Source: Hyphomonadaceae bacterium (lineage in GTDB: Bacteria > Pseudomonadota > Alphaproteobacteria > Caulobacterales > Hyphomonadaceae). From it: a stretch of 60,488 bases of DNA. Below, piece by piece: positions 1 to 9,367 of the stretch. The stretch's first letter is position 1. The number at the start of each line of letters is the position of its first letter. The notes beneath the pieces were generated by a model. The model searched no databases. It was not told the origin of the DNA and saw nothing but the letters and a program-made list of their open reading frames with translations. The stretch is from positions 1 to 60,488 of the forward strand of contig JAIXRO010000096.1 in the NCBI GenBank assembly GCA_027485145.1. Direction: 5' to 3'. A program made the position numbers and the translations under genes.

Positions 1-266
1 CAGGCATTTTCGAAGCAGAGGCGCTGGGCGGTGGTCCAGCCGGCGCCGCCATGCTCGACCGGCCAGGACGGTGCGGCCCAGCCTTGTTCGCGCAGGATGG
101 CGCTCCACGCCGCGCAGGCCTCGGCAGACGATTTCAGGCCCGTCGTGGCTCGGCCGGCGGCGCGAAGGGGGGCGGTGAGGGCTGCGTCCAGAAAGGTGTC
201 GACGTGCCGCCGAAAGGCAGGATCTGCGCCAACATGGGGCCGGACCGGTTCGAAGCTTCCATCCAT
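1..266 (-). CDS. acyl-CoA dehydrogenase, N-terminal part (cut by window edge)
   Basis: Only the first 88 codons are in the window; the gene continues beyond base 1. The start is the ATG at 266 (MDGSFEPVRP). The motif EQGWAAPSWPVEHGGAGWT at about residues 63-81 is the usual N-terminal helical region of acyl-CoA dehydrogenases, where a leucine/tryptophan-rich segment leads into the PxxxGG(A/L)G turn. Enzymes of this family oxidise acyl-CoA thioesters with FAD and pass electrons to ETF. The substrate cannot be told from this fragment. The length of the missing part and the catalytic glutamate cannot be checked. Confidence 0.75.
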   Translation of the reverse strand, partial: MDGSFEPVRPHVGADPAFRRHVDTFLDAALTAPLRAAGRATTGLKSSAEACAAWSAILREQGWAAPSWPVEHGGAGWTTAQRLCFENA

Positions 267-350
267 GACTTGCCCATCCCTGTAATGCCACGGGCCATCA
301 CGGCACGGCTTCACCGGGCAGGGTATCCGGAAAACTACGTGGAAGGGTGT

Positions 351-1631
351 TCAGGCCGAGGCCGGAAACACCGGCCAGCGCTGCGTGATGCGGCCATCCT
401 CGTACATCGCGATGTCGCCGAATTGTAAGAACACGGCTTCGCTCTGGTGCGGGCGGAAGAAGACAAACTCGTCCGGCGCGATGACGAGATTGTGCCCGCC
501 CGTCAGCATTTCCTGGTTCGAGGAGCGGCCGAACGTCTTGTTGTACGAAAGCCCCGGCGGATCCACAGGATCGGCGAGCCAGTTGCCACCATAGATGAAG
601 ACGGTCCGCGACGTGTTCGGATCCCAGGCGCGCTGGCCATCCGCGGCAAACTCGAGGCCCGGCAGGCGCGTTTGGGCCAGCGACTTGATCACCGGCGAAG
701 CGATGAAGCTCGCGGGCAGGTGAGGCTCCAGCAACGGTGTATCGAAATGCGTGGGCTTGACGAGGCACGAGCCCGCAGAGATTTCGTTGGCAACATCCGT
801 ATCCTGATAATAGCGGTAGGTCGGACTGCCCGCCGCATTGCGCACCATCTTGGAGACGGTATCAGCGCCGAGCACCTCAGTCGCTTGGGCCAGCGCCTCG
901 CCGTACCGCCGCCAGGCGCCGGATTTCGCCCGTTCGCGCCAACCGAGCGTCTCTGGCAGCGCGGCCAGATGCGGCTCATATCCCATGAAGCCTGCAAGGC
1001 TGAACTCGGCGGCGTCGCGCACGGTTTCCAGCATGGCCTTCAACGTGTCGCCTGCTTCGAGGCCGCCGCGGTGGAGGCCAACGTCCAGCTCGAAGTTGAC
1101 ACGAAGCGTCTGGCCGGTGGCTGCTGCCAGCTCCCGGTACTGACGAAGCCGTTCTGGTGTGTCGATCAACCATTGCACATTCGCAGTGGCGCGCGCCTCG
1201 GCAGCGTCCAGAGAGTTGAAGTAGTTGCGAGCCGCCGCAACCGGCAGCGGCTTGCCGAGAAGCTGGTCGGCGTCCGGCATCGCCTTGCTCAGCGCCGTCA
1301 GCATGGGTTGATTGAATGTCATCAGCCGGTCTGAGCCGGAGCGCTGCCGGATATGGGCGATCAGGTCGAGCGAGGGCAGGGACTTCGCAACAATGCGATA
1401 GGCCATCCCGGGTGGCAGGTGTCCCATCAGCGTCGAGATGTTGGCATCCAGTCGTGCTTTGTCGATCACCAGCGTTGGCGCGGCGATTCCCGCGTCGGTC
1501 AGCGCAGCCTGAAGCCCGATGAAGTAGTCATCGCGCGGTCCGCTCTCATCGCCCGGTTTGCTCATCAGTAGTCCTGCCCCCAAAAGGCCTGCGCCGCCGA
1601 TCATCAGGTTCCGGCGGGAAAGCTCAAGCAT
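351..1631 (-). CDS. exported PLP-dependent enzyme, D-threonine aldolase / alanine racemase-fold family
   Basis: A 426-residue protein. The start at 1631 puts a twin-arginine signal at the N-terminus (LSRRNLMIGGAGLLG); an upstream start at 1658 is possible but only lengthens the signal region. The segment PTLVIDKARLDANI (residues 52-65) followed by RIVAKSLPS (79-87, Lys83 the likely PLP lysine) is the N-terminal barrel strand of the alanine racemase/D-threonine aldolase fold. The C-terminal part ends in a small domain with RPHQSEA and DGRITQRWPV, as in the metal-binding domain of D-threonine aldolase/D-serine dehydratase-like proteins. Substrate unknown. The start overlaps the stop of the upstream FAD oxidase gene by 8 nt, so the two are co-translated. 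Both carry Tat signals, which fits cofactor-loaded export. Confidence 0.75.
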   Translation of the reverse strand: MLELSRRNLMIGGAGLLGAGLLMSKPGDESGPRDDYFIGLQAALTDAGIAAPTLVIDKARLDANISTLMGHLPPGMAYRIVAKSLPSLDLIAHIRQRSGSDRLMTFNQPMLTALSKAMPDADQLLGKPLPVAAARNYFNSLDAAEARATANVQWLIDTPERLRQYRELAAATGQTLRVNFELDVGLHRGGLEAGDTLKAMLETVRDAAEFSLAGFMGYEPHLAALPETLGWRERAKSGAWRRYGEALAQATEVLGADTVSKMVRNAAGSPTYRYYQDTDVANEISAGSCLVKPTHFDTPLLEPHLPASFIASPVIKSLAQTRLPGLEFAADGQRAWDPNTSRTVFIYGGNWLADPVDPPGLSYNKTFGRSSNQEMLTGGHNLVIAPDEFVFFRPHQSEAVFLQFGDIAMYEDGRITQRWPVFPASA

Positions 1632-3051
1632 CGAAATTCTCGCCGAACAGTTTGGCAAGGTGTGCGTTCAGGAACTTGCCGGACGGATCGAGCCCAGCGC
1701 GCAGCTCAAGGAAGCGCTCGAACTCGGGATAAAGTTCCGTCAGTTCGGCGCGGCCAAGCGAATGCAGCTTGCCCCAGTGAGGCCGCCCGCCCGCTTCCCG
1801 GTACATCGGTTCGAAGTCGGTGAAGAAATAATCGTAGCGCTCGTCGGCCGCGGCGTGGATGGCGATGGAGGCGCGCGGACCAGCATTGAAAGGGCTGAGC
1901 CACGCGGTGTCCGGCGCAATGTGGCGATACTCCATCGGGAAATAGGCGTCGCTTCGCTGGTCCAGCTTGCGCATCACACGTTCGACCATTTCAGGCCCGC
2001 GCTCGCGCGGCAGATGGTATTCCATTTCGATGAAGCGGGTCGGACGCACGGTGGAGAGAAGCACGCGTGATTCGTTGACGCGCTGCTCCACGACGCCGCG
2101 CGGGAATTCAGACCGCGCAATCGCACGGCGCAGGAACGGCGCCCAGCCGAGCTGATCGCGCAGCGTCTTCAGCCCCTGCAGGAACTCGTCGTCGTCGCCG
2201 GCCTCATCCTCCGTCGGCGGATCATCGGTGAGGTCGTGGACGATGCTGGCCACAAGTCCCGAGTGCGGGAAATAGTAGAACTCGAAATTCCGGTGTGCGG
2301 CGGCAGCCTGTTCCAGTTGGTTGAGGAAGGTCTTGCTGTCCTCGACGGTGACGGTACGCCTCAGCCTGTAGGCGGGCACGCTGCGCATCGTAAAAGCAGT
2401 CATCACACCCAGCGCGCCGAGCGAAACCTTTCCGGCTTCGAACAGGTCCGGATCCGACGCCCGCGTGACATCCCGCACATTGCCGTCCGCCGTCACCAGC
2501 TGAAATCCGGTGATGTTGTCATGCAGGGCAGGCAGGTCGTTGCCGGTCCCGTGCGTTGCCGTGGCGAAGGCGCCGGCGAGTGTCTGGGAGTCGATATCAG
2601 GTTGATTGTCGAGCGCGCGCCCTTTGGCTGCGAGCTCTTCGCTGACCTGGAAGAGGGGCGTGCCCGCGCCGAACTGCGCTTCGCCAGTGGTGTCGTCGTA
2701 TGCCATCAGGCCGGCGAAACTGCTGAGCATGAGCAGCATGTCTTCGGTCGTCGCAAGGCCGGTGAACGAATGGCCGCTGCCAACCGGGCGCACGCGGCCG
2801 GGCGCAGTCTTGATCAAGTCCGCCAGTGCCTCAACCGAATCCGGAAAGGCAATCTGCTTCGGTGTCGCGCGTTCGGTGCCGGCCCAATTCATCCAACTCG
2901 CCTCGCCCGGCGGCGCTACAGGCGCGCCCTCCACATAGCCTTCGCGGACGAATGACTTGCCGTCCCAATGGAGCTTCAGGGCGCCTACCGCTCCGGCTGA
3001 CACACCGACACCTGCGGCCCCGATCAGCATATGCCGCCGCGTGATCTTCAT
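1624..3051 (-). CDS. exported FAD-linked oxidase, arabinono-/gulonolactone oxidase family
   Basis: A 475-residue flavoprotein. The start at 3051 follows a GGGAGG ribosome binding site 8 nt upstream and gives a twin-arginine signal (ITRRHMLIGAAG). The FAD_binding_4 domain carries GRVRPVGSGHSFTG (residues 85-98); the His in GSGHS is the position that binds FAD covalently in related aldonolactone and alditol oxidases. The C-terminus has the ALO-type signature RPHWGKLHSL and then LDPSGKFLNAHL. Such enzymes oxidise sugar lactones or alditols using oxygen or another acceptor. The exact substrate is unknown. The gene lies directly upstream of, and overlaps, the PLP enzyme gene, suggesting a shared periplasmic pathway. 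Confidence 0.82.
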   Translation of the reverse strand: MKITRRHMLIGAAGVGVSAGAVGALKLHWDGKSFVREGYVEGAPVAPPGEASWMNWAGTERATPKQIAFPDSVEALADLIKTAPGRVRPVGSGHSFTGLATTEDMLLMLSSFAGLMAYDDTTGEAQFGAGTPLFQVSEELAAKGRALDNQPDIDSQTLAGAFATATHGTGNDLPALHDNITGFQLVTADGNVRDVTRASDPDLFEAGKVSLGALGVMTAFTMRSVPAYRLRRTVTVEDSKTFLNQLEQAAAAHRNFEFYYFPHSGLVASIVHDLTDDPPTEDEAGDDDEFLQGLKTLRDQLGWAPFLRRAIARSEFPRGVVEQRVNESRVLLSTVRPTRFIEMEYHLPRERGPEMVERVMRKLDQRSDAYFPMEYRHIAPDTAWLSPFNAGPRASIAIHAAADERYDYFFTDFEPMYREAGGRPHWGKLHSLGRAELTELYPEFERFLELRAGLDPSGKFLNAHLAKLFGENFDA

Positions 3052-3148
3052 TCTTGCGTCCTCCCGCACCCACTATTTGCCAATTTTCGGAAGCGGTAAA
3101 CGTGGCCGCACTGAATCCGCCTATTGGTGAGCCCGACTGAGCCCGTCT

Positions 3149-4792
3149 TCAACTCGCAGCGCCCATCTGCATCCTTGGCTTCGGCATCAACGTCATCGTG
3201 AACAGGACGACGGCGAACCAGATCGCGATCACAAAGAAACAGTCCCGGAAGGCCAGTACCATTGCCTGCGCCGCAACCTGCTGCCCGATGGCGCCGAACG
3301 CCTGAGTGAAGGCCGTCAATGTCGGCAATCCGGTCGCTTCGAGGGCCAGCGCTTGTTGAGCATGACCGTAAAGGAACTCGGCATTCGATTCGTTGAGTTC
3401 TGACGCAAGGTGTTCGCCGTGAAAGATCGTTCGCCTTTGCAGCAGGACTGCGAGCAGGTTCACGCCGAAGGCGCCGCCGACTTGCATCAGGAACGACACC
3501 CCGCCGGTCGCCGAGGCGAGGAGATTTGGCGGTACCGCGCGCACCGCCGTCGTGTTGGCGGTCGGCATGCAGAAGGCGATGCCAACCCGGCTGAGCATGA
3601 TCCAGCTGACGAGCAGCCAGTAGGGCGTCAGCACCGTCACGCCGGAAAGCAGGAGTCCGGAGATCGCAAAACACAAGATGCCGAACGTCATCAGGATGCG
3701 CGGGTCCATGCGATCCGTCAGCCGGCCGGCAAGCGGAAAGCACGCGACCATCACGAGCCCTGCGGGGATCATCATCACGCCGGCCGCAGTCGGCGCATAC
3801 CCCTGAACCTGCTGCACGAACAGCGGGATGAGGTAGGTAGAGCCGTAGATCGCGCTGCCGGTTGCCACGATGATGATGCTGGCCGACCAGAACTGCCGGA
3901 ACTTGAAGATCGCGGGGTTCAGGGCCGGAAACGGGTGTCTTCGTTCCCAGTAGAAAAAGGCGATGGCCGAACTGATCGACACCGCGACCTTGATCAGCGT
4001 TTTGTCCGAGTCCCAACCGTCGCGGTTACCGCCTGCAAAGGCGGACAAAAGACCCACCACCGCGACGGCGAGCAGGCACAGTCCCTGCCAGTCCAGCGGC
4101 GGCTTCTTCTGCTGGGCTTGAAGGTCGCCCTTCGGCATCAGGAAGGGGGCGAGACTCAGCGCAAGGATCGCCAGCGGCAGCGTCGCCACAAACACCAGCC
4201 GCCAACTGGCAAGGTCCACGGCAACGCCGCCGAGCGCAGGACCGAACGCGGGCGCCAGGACCACACCGATCGAGAACAGCCCCATCGCCGTGCCGCGCTG
4301 GCGGTCCGGAAAGGTCTGGAAGATCAGGAACATGGACATCGGCTGGAGCAGGCCCGCAGAGACGCCCTGCAAGGCCCGCGCGAGGATCAGGAGTTCCAGC
4401 GTGCCGCTGACCGCGCCGAGCAATGAGCCGGCGATGAAGGTGGACATGCCGAACACATAGGTGGCGCGCGGACCGTACCGGGCCATCGCCCAGGCATTGG
4501 CCAGCATGGCCAGCGTGGAGGAAGCGAGGAATGCCGTTGACATCCACTGCGCCTGATCCTGCCCGAGGCCAAACGCGCCGATGATGGCAGGCAGGGCGAC
4601 ATTGACGGTGGTTGCGGCGAGCATCGTCGCCATGGAGCCGAGCAGCATGGTGAGCAGCAGCAGCCACCGATAACGCGGGCCGAACTGGATAAAGCGGTCG
4701 CGAATTGCGGCGCCCGCGGCTGCCGGAATCTCCGCAGCCGGCTGCGGCGCGCCGGTGCCTGCAGGCAAGTGCAGGCCGGCGGACTGTGTCAC
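3149..4792 (-). CDS. DHA2-family MFS multidrug efflux transporter (EmrB-like)
   Basis: A 547-residue integral membrane protein with about 14 hydrophobic segments, as usual for the DHA2 drug:proton antiporter family. After a short cytoplasmic N-terminus come LLLLTMLLGSMATMLAATTV and the NVALPAIIGAFG motif of TM1, then the RALQGVSAGLLQPMSM motif typical of EmrB. The start overlaps the stop of the upstream HlyD-type gene by 4 nt (ATGA), so it is translationally coupled to its membrane-fusion partner. Together they would export hydrophobic compounds across both membranes with an outer-membrane channel that is not in this window. The substrate cannot be predicted. Confidence 0.9.
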   Translation of the reverse strand: MTQSAGLHLPAGTGAPQPAAEIPAAAGAAIRDRFIQFGPRYRWLLLLTMLLGSMATMLAATTVNVALPAIIGAFGLGQDQAQWMSTAFLASSTLAMLANAWAMARYGPRATYVFGMSTFIAGSLLGAVSGTLELLILARALQGVSAGLLQPMSMFLIFQTFPDRQRGTAMGLFSIGVVLAPAFGPALGGVAVDLASWRLVFVATLPLAILALSLAPFLMPKGDLQAQQKKPPLDWQGLCLLAVAVVGLLSAFAGGNRDGWDSDKTLIKVAVSISSAIAFFYWERRHPFPALNPAIFKFRQFWSASIIIVATGSAIYGSTYLIPLFVQQVQGYAPTAAGVMMIPAGLVMVACFPLAGRLTDRMDPRILMTFGILCFAISGLLLSGVTVLTPYWLLVSWIMLSRVGIAFCMPTANTTAVRAVPPNLLASATGGVSFLMQVGGAFGVNLLAVLLQRRTIFHGEHLASELNESNAEFLYGHAQQALALEATGLPTLTAFTQAFGAIGQQVAAQAMVLAFRDCFFVIAIWFAVVLFTMTLMPKPRMQMGAAS

Positions 4793-5964
4793 GGTGCTGC
4801 CGGCGGGGCAGCGGTGTCCGGCGGCGATTTGCGGATTCGCACGGATACCATTGTTCCGGTTCGCAGATGGATATCGGACGGCTCAAGATCGATGCGCACC
4901 TTGATGCGCTGCGTGATCTTCGTGAACACGCCATTGGCGTTCGGATTGGGCATCATGGCCGCTTCCGAGAGCGTCGCTTCCCGTATCCGCGAAACGCTGC
5001 CCTTCAGTGCCTTCGACGGATGACTGTCCGCCCGCACGCGAACCCTGGCGCCGATCGCGATGTGCCGGATGTCGGTTTCCTTGATGTTTGCTGAGACCCA
5101 GACCGAGTCCGGATCATGGACGAGCGCCACGCGGAAACCGCGCAGAGAATGCTCGCCGGCATCGTAGAACAACTCGTCGATCACGCCGTTGATTGGTGCC
5201 CGGATCGTGTGCTGCTCCAGCACGACCTTCTGGGCCTCGACGCGCGCCAGCGCCTGCTCCAGTTCGGCCTGGAGCACCGACAGGTCGTAATCGATCAGCC
5301 GGACTTCCTGGCCCGTGATGCTGGCGGTTCGCTGTTCGGCAGCAGCGGACTCCCGATCAGCCCGCGCGCGCAACAAGTCTTGCTGGGCCGTATCGAGAGC
5401 GTTCTTTGCCTGATCATAGGTACTCTTTGGAATGCGCCCCTGTTCATAAAGATTCTTGGTGCGCTCATGTTCCTGCCGGGCAGTTTCCAGATTCGAGCGC
5501 GCGGCTTCGGCGGAGGCGGAGGCCGACCGCGTACCCGCCTGGCGCGCGGCGACCTGGCTGCCGGCCTTGGAGGTTTCGAACCCGGCGCGGGCTTCCTCGC
5601 GCCCAATCTCGGCGCGCAGGCGGTTTGCCTCGGCCTCGAATTGCGCCAGCGTGTAAGCCGCCTCCCGGTCGTCGATGGTGTAGATCACGTCGCCTTCCTG
5701 AACGCGGTCGCCTTCGCTGACCGCGACGGACGTGATGCGGCCCGAGATATCGGTCGAAACGGCGATCATGTCCGCCGCAATCCGGGCGTCCGAGGTGGAA
5801 ACGTATGCCCCCCGATCCATGACGAAGTATCCGGCCAAGAGAATGAACAGCGCAGCGCCTGTGATCGCCGCGCGCCGGCGTATCCGCGGCGATTTGAAGA
5901 GTACGGCGGCGCGTTGCCGCGCCGTCAGAAGGCTTTCGGTCGAGAGCTGCCTGTCGCCGTCCAT
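4789..5964 (-). CDS. HlyD/EmrA-family membrane fusion protein
   Basis: A 391-residue periplasmic adaptor. One transmembrane anchor lies at about residues 32-49 after a basic N-terminus. A barrel-sandwich half-motif (SGRITSVAVSEGDRVQEGD) at about 74-92 leads into a long Ala/Glu/Arg-rich coiled-coil hairpin at about 100-230, and the second half-motif APINGVIDELFYDAGE follows. This is the EmrA/HlyD layout. It is the first gene of a two-gene operon with the DHA2 transporter. The gene is divergent from mmsA; the 230-bp gap (5965-6194) must hold both promoters, but no clear operator or regulator gene is seen nearby. Confidence 0.9.
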   Translation of the reverse strand: MDGDRQLSTESLLTARQRAAVLFKSPRIRRRAAITGAALFILLAGYFVMDRGAYVSTSDARIAADMIAVSTDISGRITSVAVSEGDRVQEGDVIYTIDDREAAYTLAQFEAEANRLRAEIGREEARAGFETSKAGSQVAARQAGTRSASASAEAARSNLETARQEHERTKNLYEQGRIPKSTYDQAKNALDTAQQDLLRARADRESAAAEQRTASITGQEVRLIDYDLSVLQAELEQALARVEAQKVVLEQHTIRAPINGVIDELFYDAGEHSLRGFRVALVHDPDSVWVSANIKETDIRHIAIGARVRVRADSHPSKALKGSVSRIREATLSEAAMMPNPNANGVFTKITQRIKVRIDLEPSDIHLRTGTMVSVRIRKSPPDTAAPPAAP

Positions 5965-6194
5965 ATGTGTTCACGGCATTGGAAACTGCCGCTCTATCCT
6001 CCCTGACGGTCTGTCAGCGGACGCAATCTGCGTATTCCGCTCGCCGTTTGACGTCATTGATCCGGGACGTTCCGCAAAGGCAAGCAAGCCCTAAACGTCA
6101 GGCGGAGGCGGGTGCCCGCGCGGGCGGCGAAATTTCGGCATGTATCTCCGCCATGCCTGTGCCTATAACGCCCGCATACATGAGGAGACACGCC

Positions 6195-7691
6195 ATGCGC
6201 GAGGTGCATCATTTCATCGGGGGCAAGGCAGTTGCCGGAACGTCGGGGCGTTTTGGCGACATTTACAACCCCAACACCGGCGAGGTTCAGGGCCGCGTCG
6301 CGCTGGCGACGGCGGCCGAACTCGGCGCGGCCGTCGAGGCTGCCAAGGCCGCGCTGCCCGCCTGGGCGACCACAAATCCGCAGCGCCGCGCACGCGTGAT
6401 GTTCGAATTCAAGCGTCTGGTCGAATCGAACATGGACGAACTCGCCCTCCTGCTGTCGTCCGAGCACGGCAAGGTGATCGCGGATTCGAAAGGCGACATC
6501 CAGCGCGGGCTTGACGTGGTGGAGTTCGCCTGCGGCGTGCCGCATCTGCTGAAGGGCGAATACACCGAAGGCGCCGGGCCGGGGATTGACGTCTATTCCA
6601 TGCGCCAGGCGCTCGGCGTCTGCGCGGGTATCACGCCGTTCAACTTCCCTGCGATGATCCCGTGCTGGATGGCCGCCGTTGCCATCGCGTGCGGCAACAC
6701 GTTCATCCTGAAGCCATCCGAGAAGGATCCCTCCGTGCCAATGCGCCTCGCCGAGCTGATGCTTGAGGCCGGGGCGCCGAAAGGCGTGCTCAACGTCGTC
6801 AACGGAGACAAGGTGGCCGTCGATGCCATCCTGACGCATCCGGACATCAAGGCGGTCAGCTTCGTCGGATCGTCTGACATCGCACAATATGTTTACGCGA
6901 CCGGCACCGCCCATGGCAAACGCGTGCAAGCCATGGGCGGCGCCAAGAACCACGGCATCATCCTGCCTGACGCGGACATGGAGCAGGCCGTCAAGGATAT
7001 TGTCGGCGCGGCCTATGGCTCAGCCGGTGAGCGCTGCATGGCGCTCCCCGTCGCCGTGCCCGTCGGCAAGAAAACAGCCGATGAGTTCGTCGAGCGCATG
7101 ACCGCTGAGGCTCAGAAACTCAAGATCGGCATCTCGACAGACAAGGACGCGCATTACGGCCCCGTGGTCTCCGCCCAGCACAAGGCGAAGATCGAAAGTT
7201 ATATCCAGATGGGCGTCGACGAAGGCGCGAAGCTCGTTCTCGACGGGCGCGGCCACAAGCTGCAAGGCCATGAGAAGGGCTTCTTCATCGGCCCCTCGCT
7301 GTTTGATCATGTGAAGCCCGGCATGAAATCCTACCATGAGGAAATCTTCGGGCCGGTGCTTCAGGTCGTGCGCGCCGAAACGCTGGAGGAAGCCGCTGGA
7401 TATGCCTCCGATCATCAGTATGGGAACGGTTGTGCGATCTTCACCTCAAACGGCCGCGCGGCGCGCGAATTTGCGGCGCAGGTGAATGTCGGCATGGTCG
7501 GCATCAACGTGCCGATCCCGGTGCCGGTGGCCTATCACACCTTCGGCGGATGGAAGCGGTCCGCCTTCGGCGACACCAACCAGCACGGCCCGGAAGGCAT
7601 CAAGTTCTGGACCAAGATCAAGACGGTCACCCAGCGCTGGCCGGACGGCGATGTCGGCGACCAGGCCTTCGTCATTCCCACGATGGGGTAG
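6195..7691 (+). CDS. mmsA: CoA-acylating methylmalonate-semialdehyde dehydrogenase
   Basis: A 498-residue enzyme of the aldehyde dehydrogenase superfamily that converts methylmalonate semialdehyde (and malonate semialdehyde) with CoA and NAD to propionyl-CoA (acetyl-CoA) in valine catabolism. The start at 6195 follows GAGGAGA; the reading frame is open further upstream to 5967, but the conserved N-terminus begins with MREVHHFIGGK. The motifs are MmsA-type: TPFNFPAMIP, GSAGERCMALPVAV with catalytic Cys281, and GPVLQVV. There is no general-base glutamate of the ordinary ALDH type, as expected for the CoA-acylating group. It heads an operon with a crotonase and mmsB. Confidence 0.95.
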   Translation: MREVHHFIGGKAVAGTSGRFGDIYNPNTGEVQGRVALATAAELGAAVEAAKAALPAWATTNPQRRARVMFEFKRLVESNMDELALLLSSEHGKVIADSKGDIQRGLDVVEFACGVPHLLKGEYTEGAGPGIDVYSMRQALGVCAGITPFNFPAMIPCWMAAVAIACGNTFILKPSEKDPSVPMRLAELMLEAGAPKGVLNVVNGDKVAVDAILTHPDIKAVSFVGSSDIAQYVYATGTAHGKRVQAMGGAKNHGIILPDADMEQAVKDIVGAAYGSAGERCMALPVAVPVGKKTADEFVERMTAEAQKLKIGISTDKDAHYGPVVSAQHKAKIESYIQMGVDEGAKLVLDGRGHKLQGHEKGFFIGPSLFDHVKPGMKSYHEEIFGPVLQVVRAETLEEAAGYASDHQYGNGCAIFTSNGRAAREFAAQVNVGMVGINVPIPVPVAYHTFGGWKRSAFGDTNQHGPEGIKFWTKIKTVTQRWPDGDVGDQAFVIPTMG

Positions 7692-7781
7692 GGCGCCTAG
7701 TCCCGGACTCCCGACCGCTTGTGGGGGCTCCGGGCGTGCGCTAATCCCGTGGCCTCAGCTTTCGAAATCGGGGAGGATTTC

Positions 7782-8558
7782 ATGACTGACGCAACCTTCA
7801 CAGCGCCCGCGGCAGATGATCGCCGCTTTTTCCGCAACCTTGCGACGGGCATGGCCTTCGTCCTGGTGTCGGGGTTCGTCGTCCAACTCGCGATGGGCCG
7901 GTCGAGCTTTGGCGCGCCGCTGATCGTGCATGCCCATGCCGTGGTGTTCATGGGCTGGGTCGGCATCGTGCTGACGCAAGTCTGGCTCGCCGGAGCAGGC
8001 AACATCGCGTTGCACCGCCAGGTCGGCAAGCTGGCCGCCATCTGGGCGCTCGGCCTCCTCATCTTCGGAACCTGGATAACGGTTGCAACGGTGCAGACGG
8101 GCCGCACGCCTTTTTTCTTCCAGCCGCAACATTTCATCATCGCCAATCCGCTCAGCCTCTACGCAGCCATCGGCCTGCTCGTCGCGGCCTATATCCTGCG
8201 CAAGCAGACAGACTGGCATGCGCGCCTGCAGATCGGCTCGTTCATGCTGCTGATGGGCCCGGGCTTCGGGCGGCTCCTGCCGATGCCTTTTCTGCCGCCC
8301 TATGCCTTCGAGATCGCAGTTCTGGTCGCACTGATCTTTCCAGCCATCGGCATCCTCTACGACTGGCGCACGCACGGCCGCCCGCATCCGGCCTGGTTCT
8401 GGGGGATTGGCGTCGTGCTGGGCGTCGTCATCCTCGCGCGCCTCCTCGCGTTCTCGCCGGTCGGTGAAGCTGTCTTTGACGCGGTCGTCACCGGAACTCC
8501 GCTCGCCGGCACCAGCGGCCTCGACTACTCACCGCCGCCGGGCCCACCGCCTGCGTGA
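7782..8558 (+). CDS. conserved multi-pass membrane protein of unknown function
   Basis: A 258-residue protein with about seven to eight hydrophobic helices. The start at 7782 follows GGGGAGGA with good spacing; the frame is open to 7719. The first half has histidine-containing helices (VHAHAVVFMGWVG and NIALHRQVG), which could be metal or haem ligands, although no known haem signature is complete. The C-terminal tail is proline-rich (YSPPPGPPPA). I do not recognise a named family. It sits between mmsA and the enoyl-CoA hydratase gene in the valine operon, 90 nt after mmsA and 31 nt before the hydratase, so it is probably co-transcribed. A transport or electron-transfer role would be a guess. 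Confidence 0.75.
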   Translation: MTDATFTAPAADDRRFFRNLATGMAFVLVSGFVVQLAMGRSSFGAPLIVHAHAVVFMGWVGIVLTQVWLAGAGNIALHRQVGKLAAIWALGLLIFGTWITVATVQTGRTPFFFQPQHFIIANPLSLYAAIGLLVAAYILRKQTDWHARLQIGSFMLLMGPGFGRLLPMPFLPPYAFEIAVLVALIFPAIGILYDWRTHGRPHPAWFWGIGVVLGVVILARLLAFSPVGEAVFDAVVTGTPLAGTSGLDYSPPPGPPPA

Positions 8559-8589
8559 TTGACTTGAACCAGAAGGACAGTGTGTTGAG

Positions 8590-9366
8590 ATGACAGCTTA
8601 CAAGTCGATCACTTTCGAGCCAAAAGGCCGCATCGCGGTTGTGACACTCAATCGTCCGGACAGTCTCAACGCCCTCAATGCAGAGATCATGCGCGAAGTC
8701 GTGGATTGCTTTGCGGCGATCGATCGCAACAAGGACATTGCCGTCAGTATACTGACCGGTGCCGGCCGGGCCTTTGCGGCGGGCGCCGACATCAAGGAGA
8801 TGCAACCACAAACGTTTTCGGACATGTATGTCGAGGACTATTTCGCGGGCTGGGACCGGTTCGCCGCCAGCCGCAAACCGGTCATTGCGGCGGTCAATGG
8901 TTTCGCCCTCGGCGGTGGCTGCGAACTCGCCATGATGTGTGACCTGATCATCGCGTCCGACAAGGCAAAGTTCGGTCAGCCCGAGATCAAGCTTGGCGTG
9001 ACGCCCGGTATGGGCGGCTCCGTCCGCCTCACGAAAGCCGTCGGCAAGGCCAAGGCCATGGACCTCGTGCTCACTGGACGCATGATCGATGCCGCCGAGG
9101 CGGACCGGATTGGCCTCGTCTCTCGCGTCGTCCCGCACGAAACGCTGATGGACGTCGCGCTCGCCGCCGCTGGCGAGATCGCTGCCTTTTCCGTGCCTTC
9201 GCTGATGGCCGCCAAGGAGATGGTCGCGCGCGCGCTGGAACTTCCGACCACGGAGGGCGTAAAGTTCGAACGCCGCCTGTTCCAGGGCCTTTTCGGAACA
9301 GCCGACCAGAAAGAGGGCATGGCCGCCTTCAGCGAAAAGCGCCCCGCGAAATTCGAGGACAAGTGA
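8590..9366 (+). CDS. enoyl-CoA hydratase (crotonase family)
   Basis: A 258-residue crotonase. Both catalytic glutamates are present in the classic contexts: Glu112 in GGGCELAMMCD and Glu132 in FGQPEIKLG, 20 residues apart as in the mitochondrial short-chain enoyl-CoA hydratase. The oxyanion-hole segment AAGADIKEM is intact. It hydrates trans-2-enoyl-CoA; between mmsA and mmsB the expected job is methacrylyl-CoA to 3-hydroxyisobutyryl-CoA in valine degradation, though a general beta-oxidation role is also possible. mmsB starts 1 nt after its stop codon, so the two are translated together. Confidence 0.92.
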   Translation: MTAYKSITFEPKGRIAVVTLNRPDSLNALNAEIMREVVDCFAAIDRNKDIAVSILTGAGRAFAAGADIKEMQPQTFSDMYVEDYFAGWDRFAASRKPVIAAVNGFALGGGCELAMMCDLIIASDKAKFGQPEIKLGVTPGMGGSVRLTKAVGKAKAMDLVLTGRMIDAAEADRIGLVSRVVPHETLMDVALAAAGEIAAFSVPSLMAAKEMVARALELPTTEGVKFERRLFQGLFGTADQKEGMAAFSEKRPAKFEDK

Positions 9367-9367
9367 G

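Noticed and set aside
3410-4426. A 338-codon open frame on the plus strand
   Set aside because: It is antisense to the efflux transporter gene and highly charged and repetitive, without recognisable motifs.
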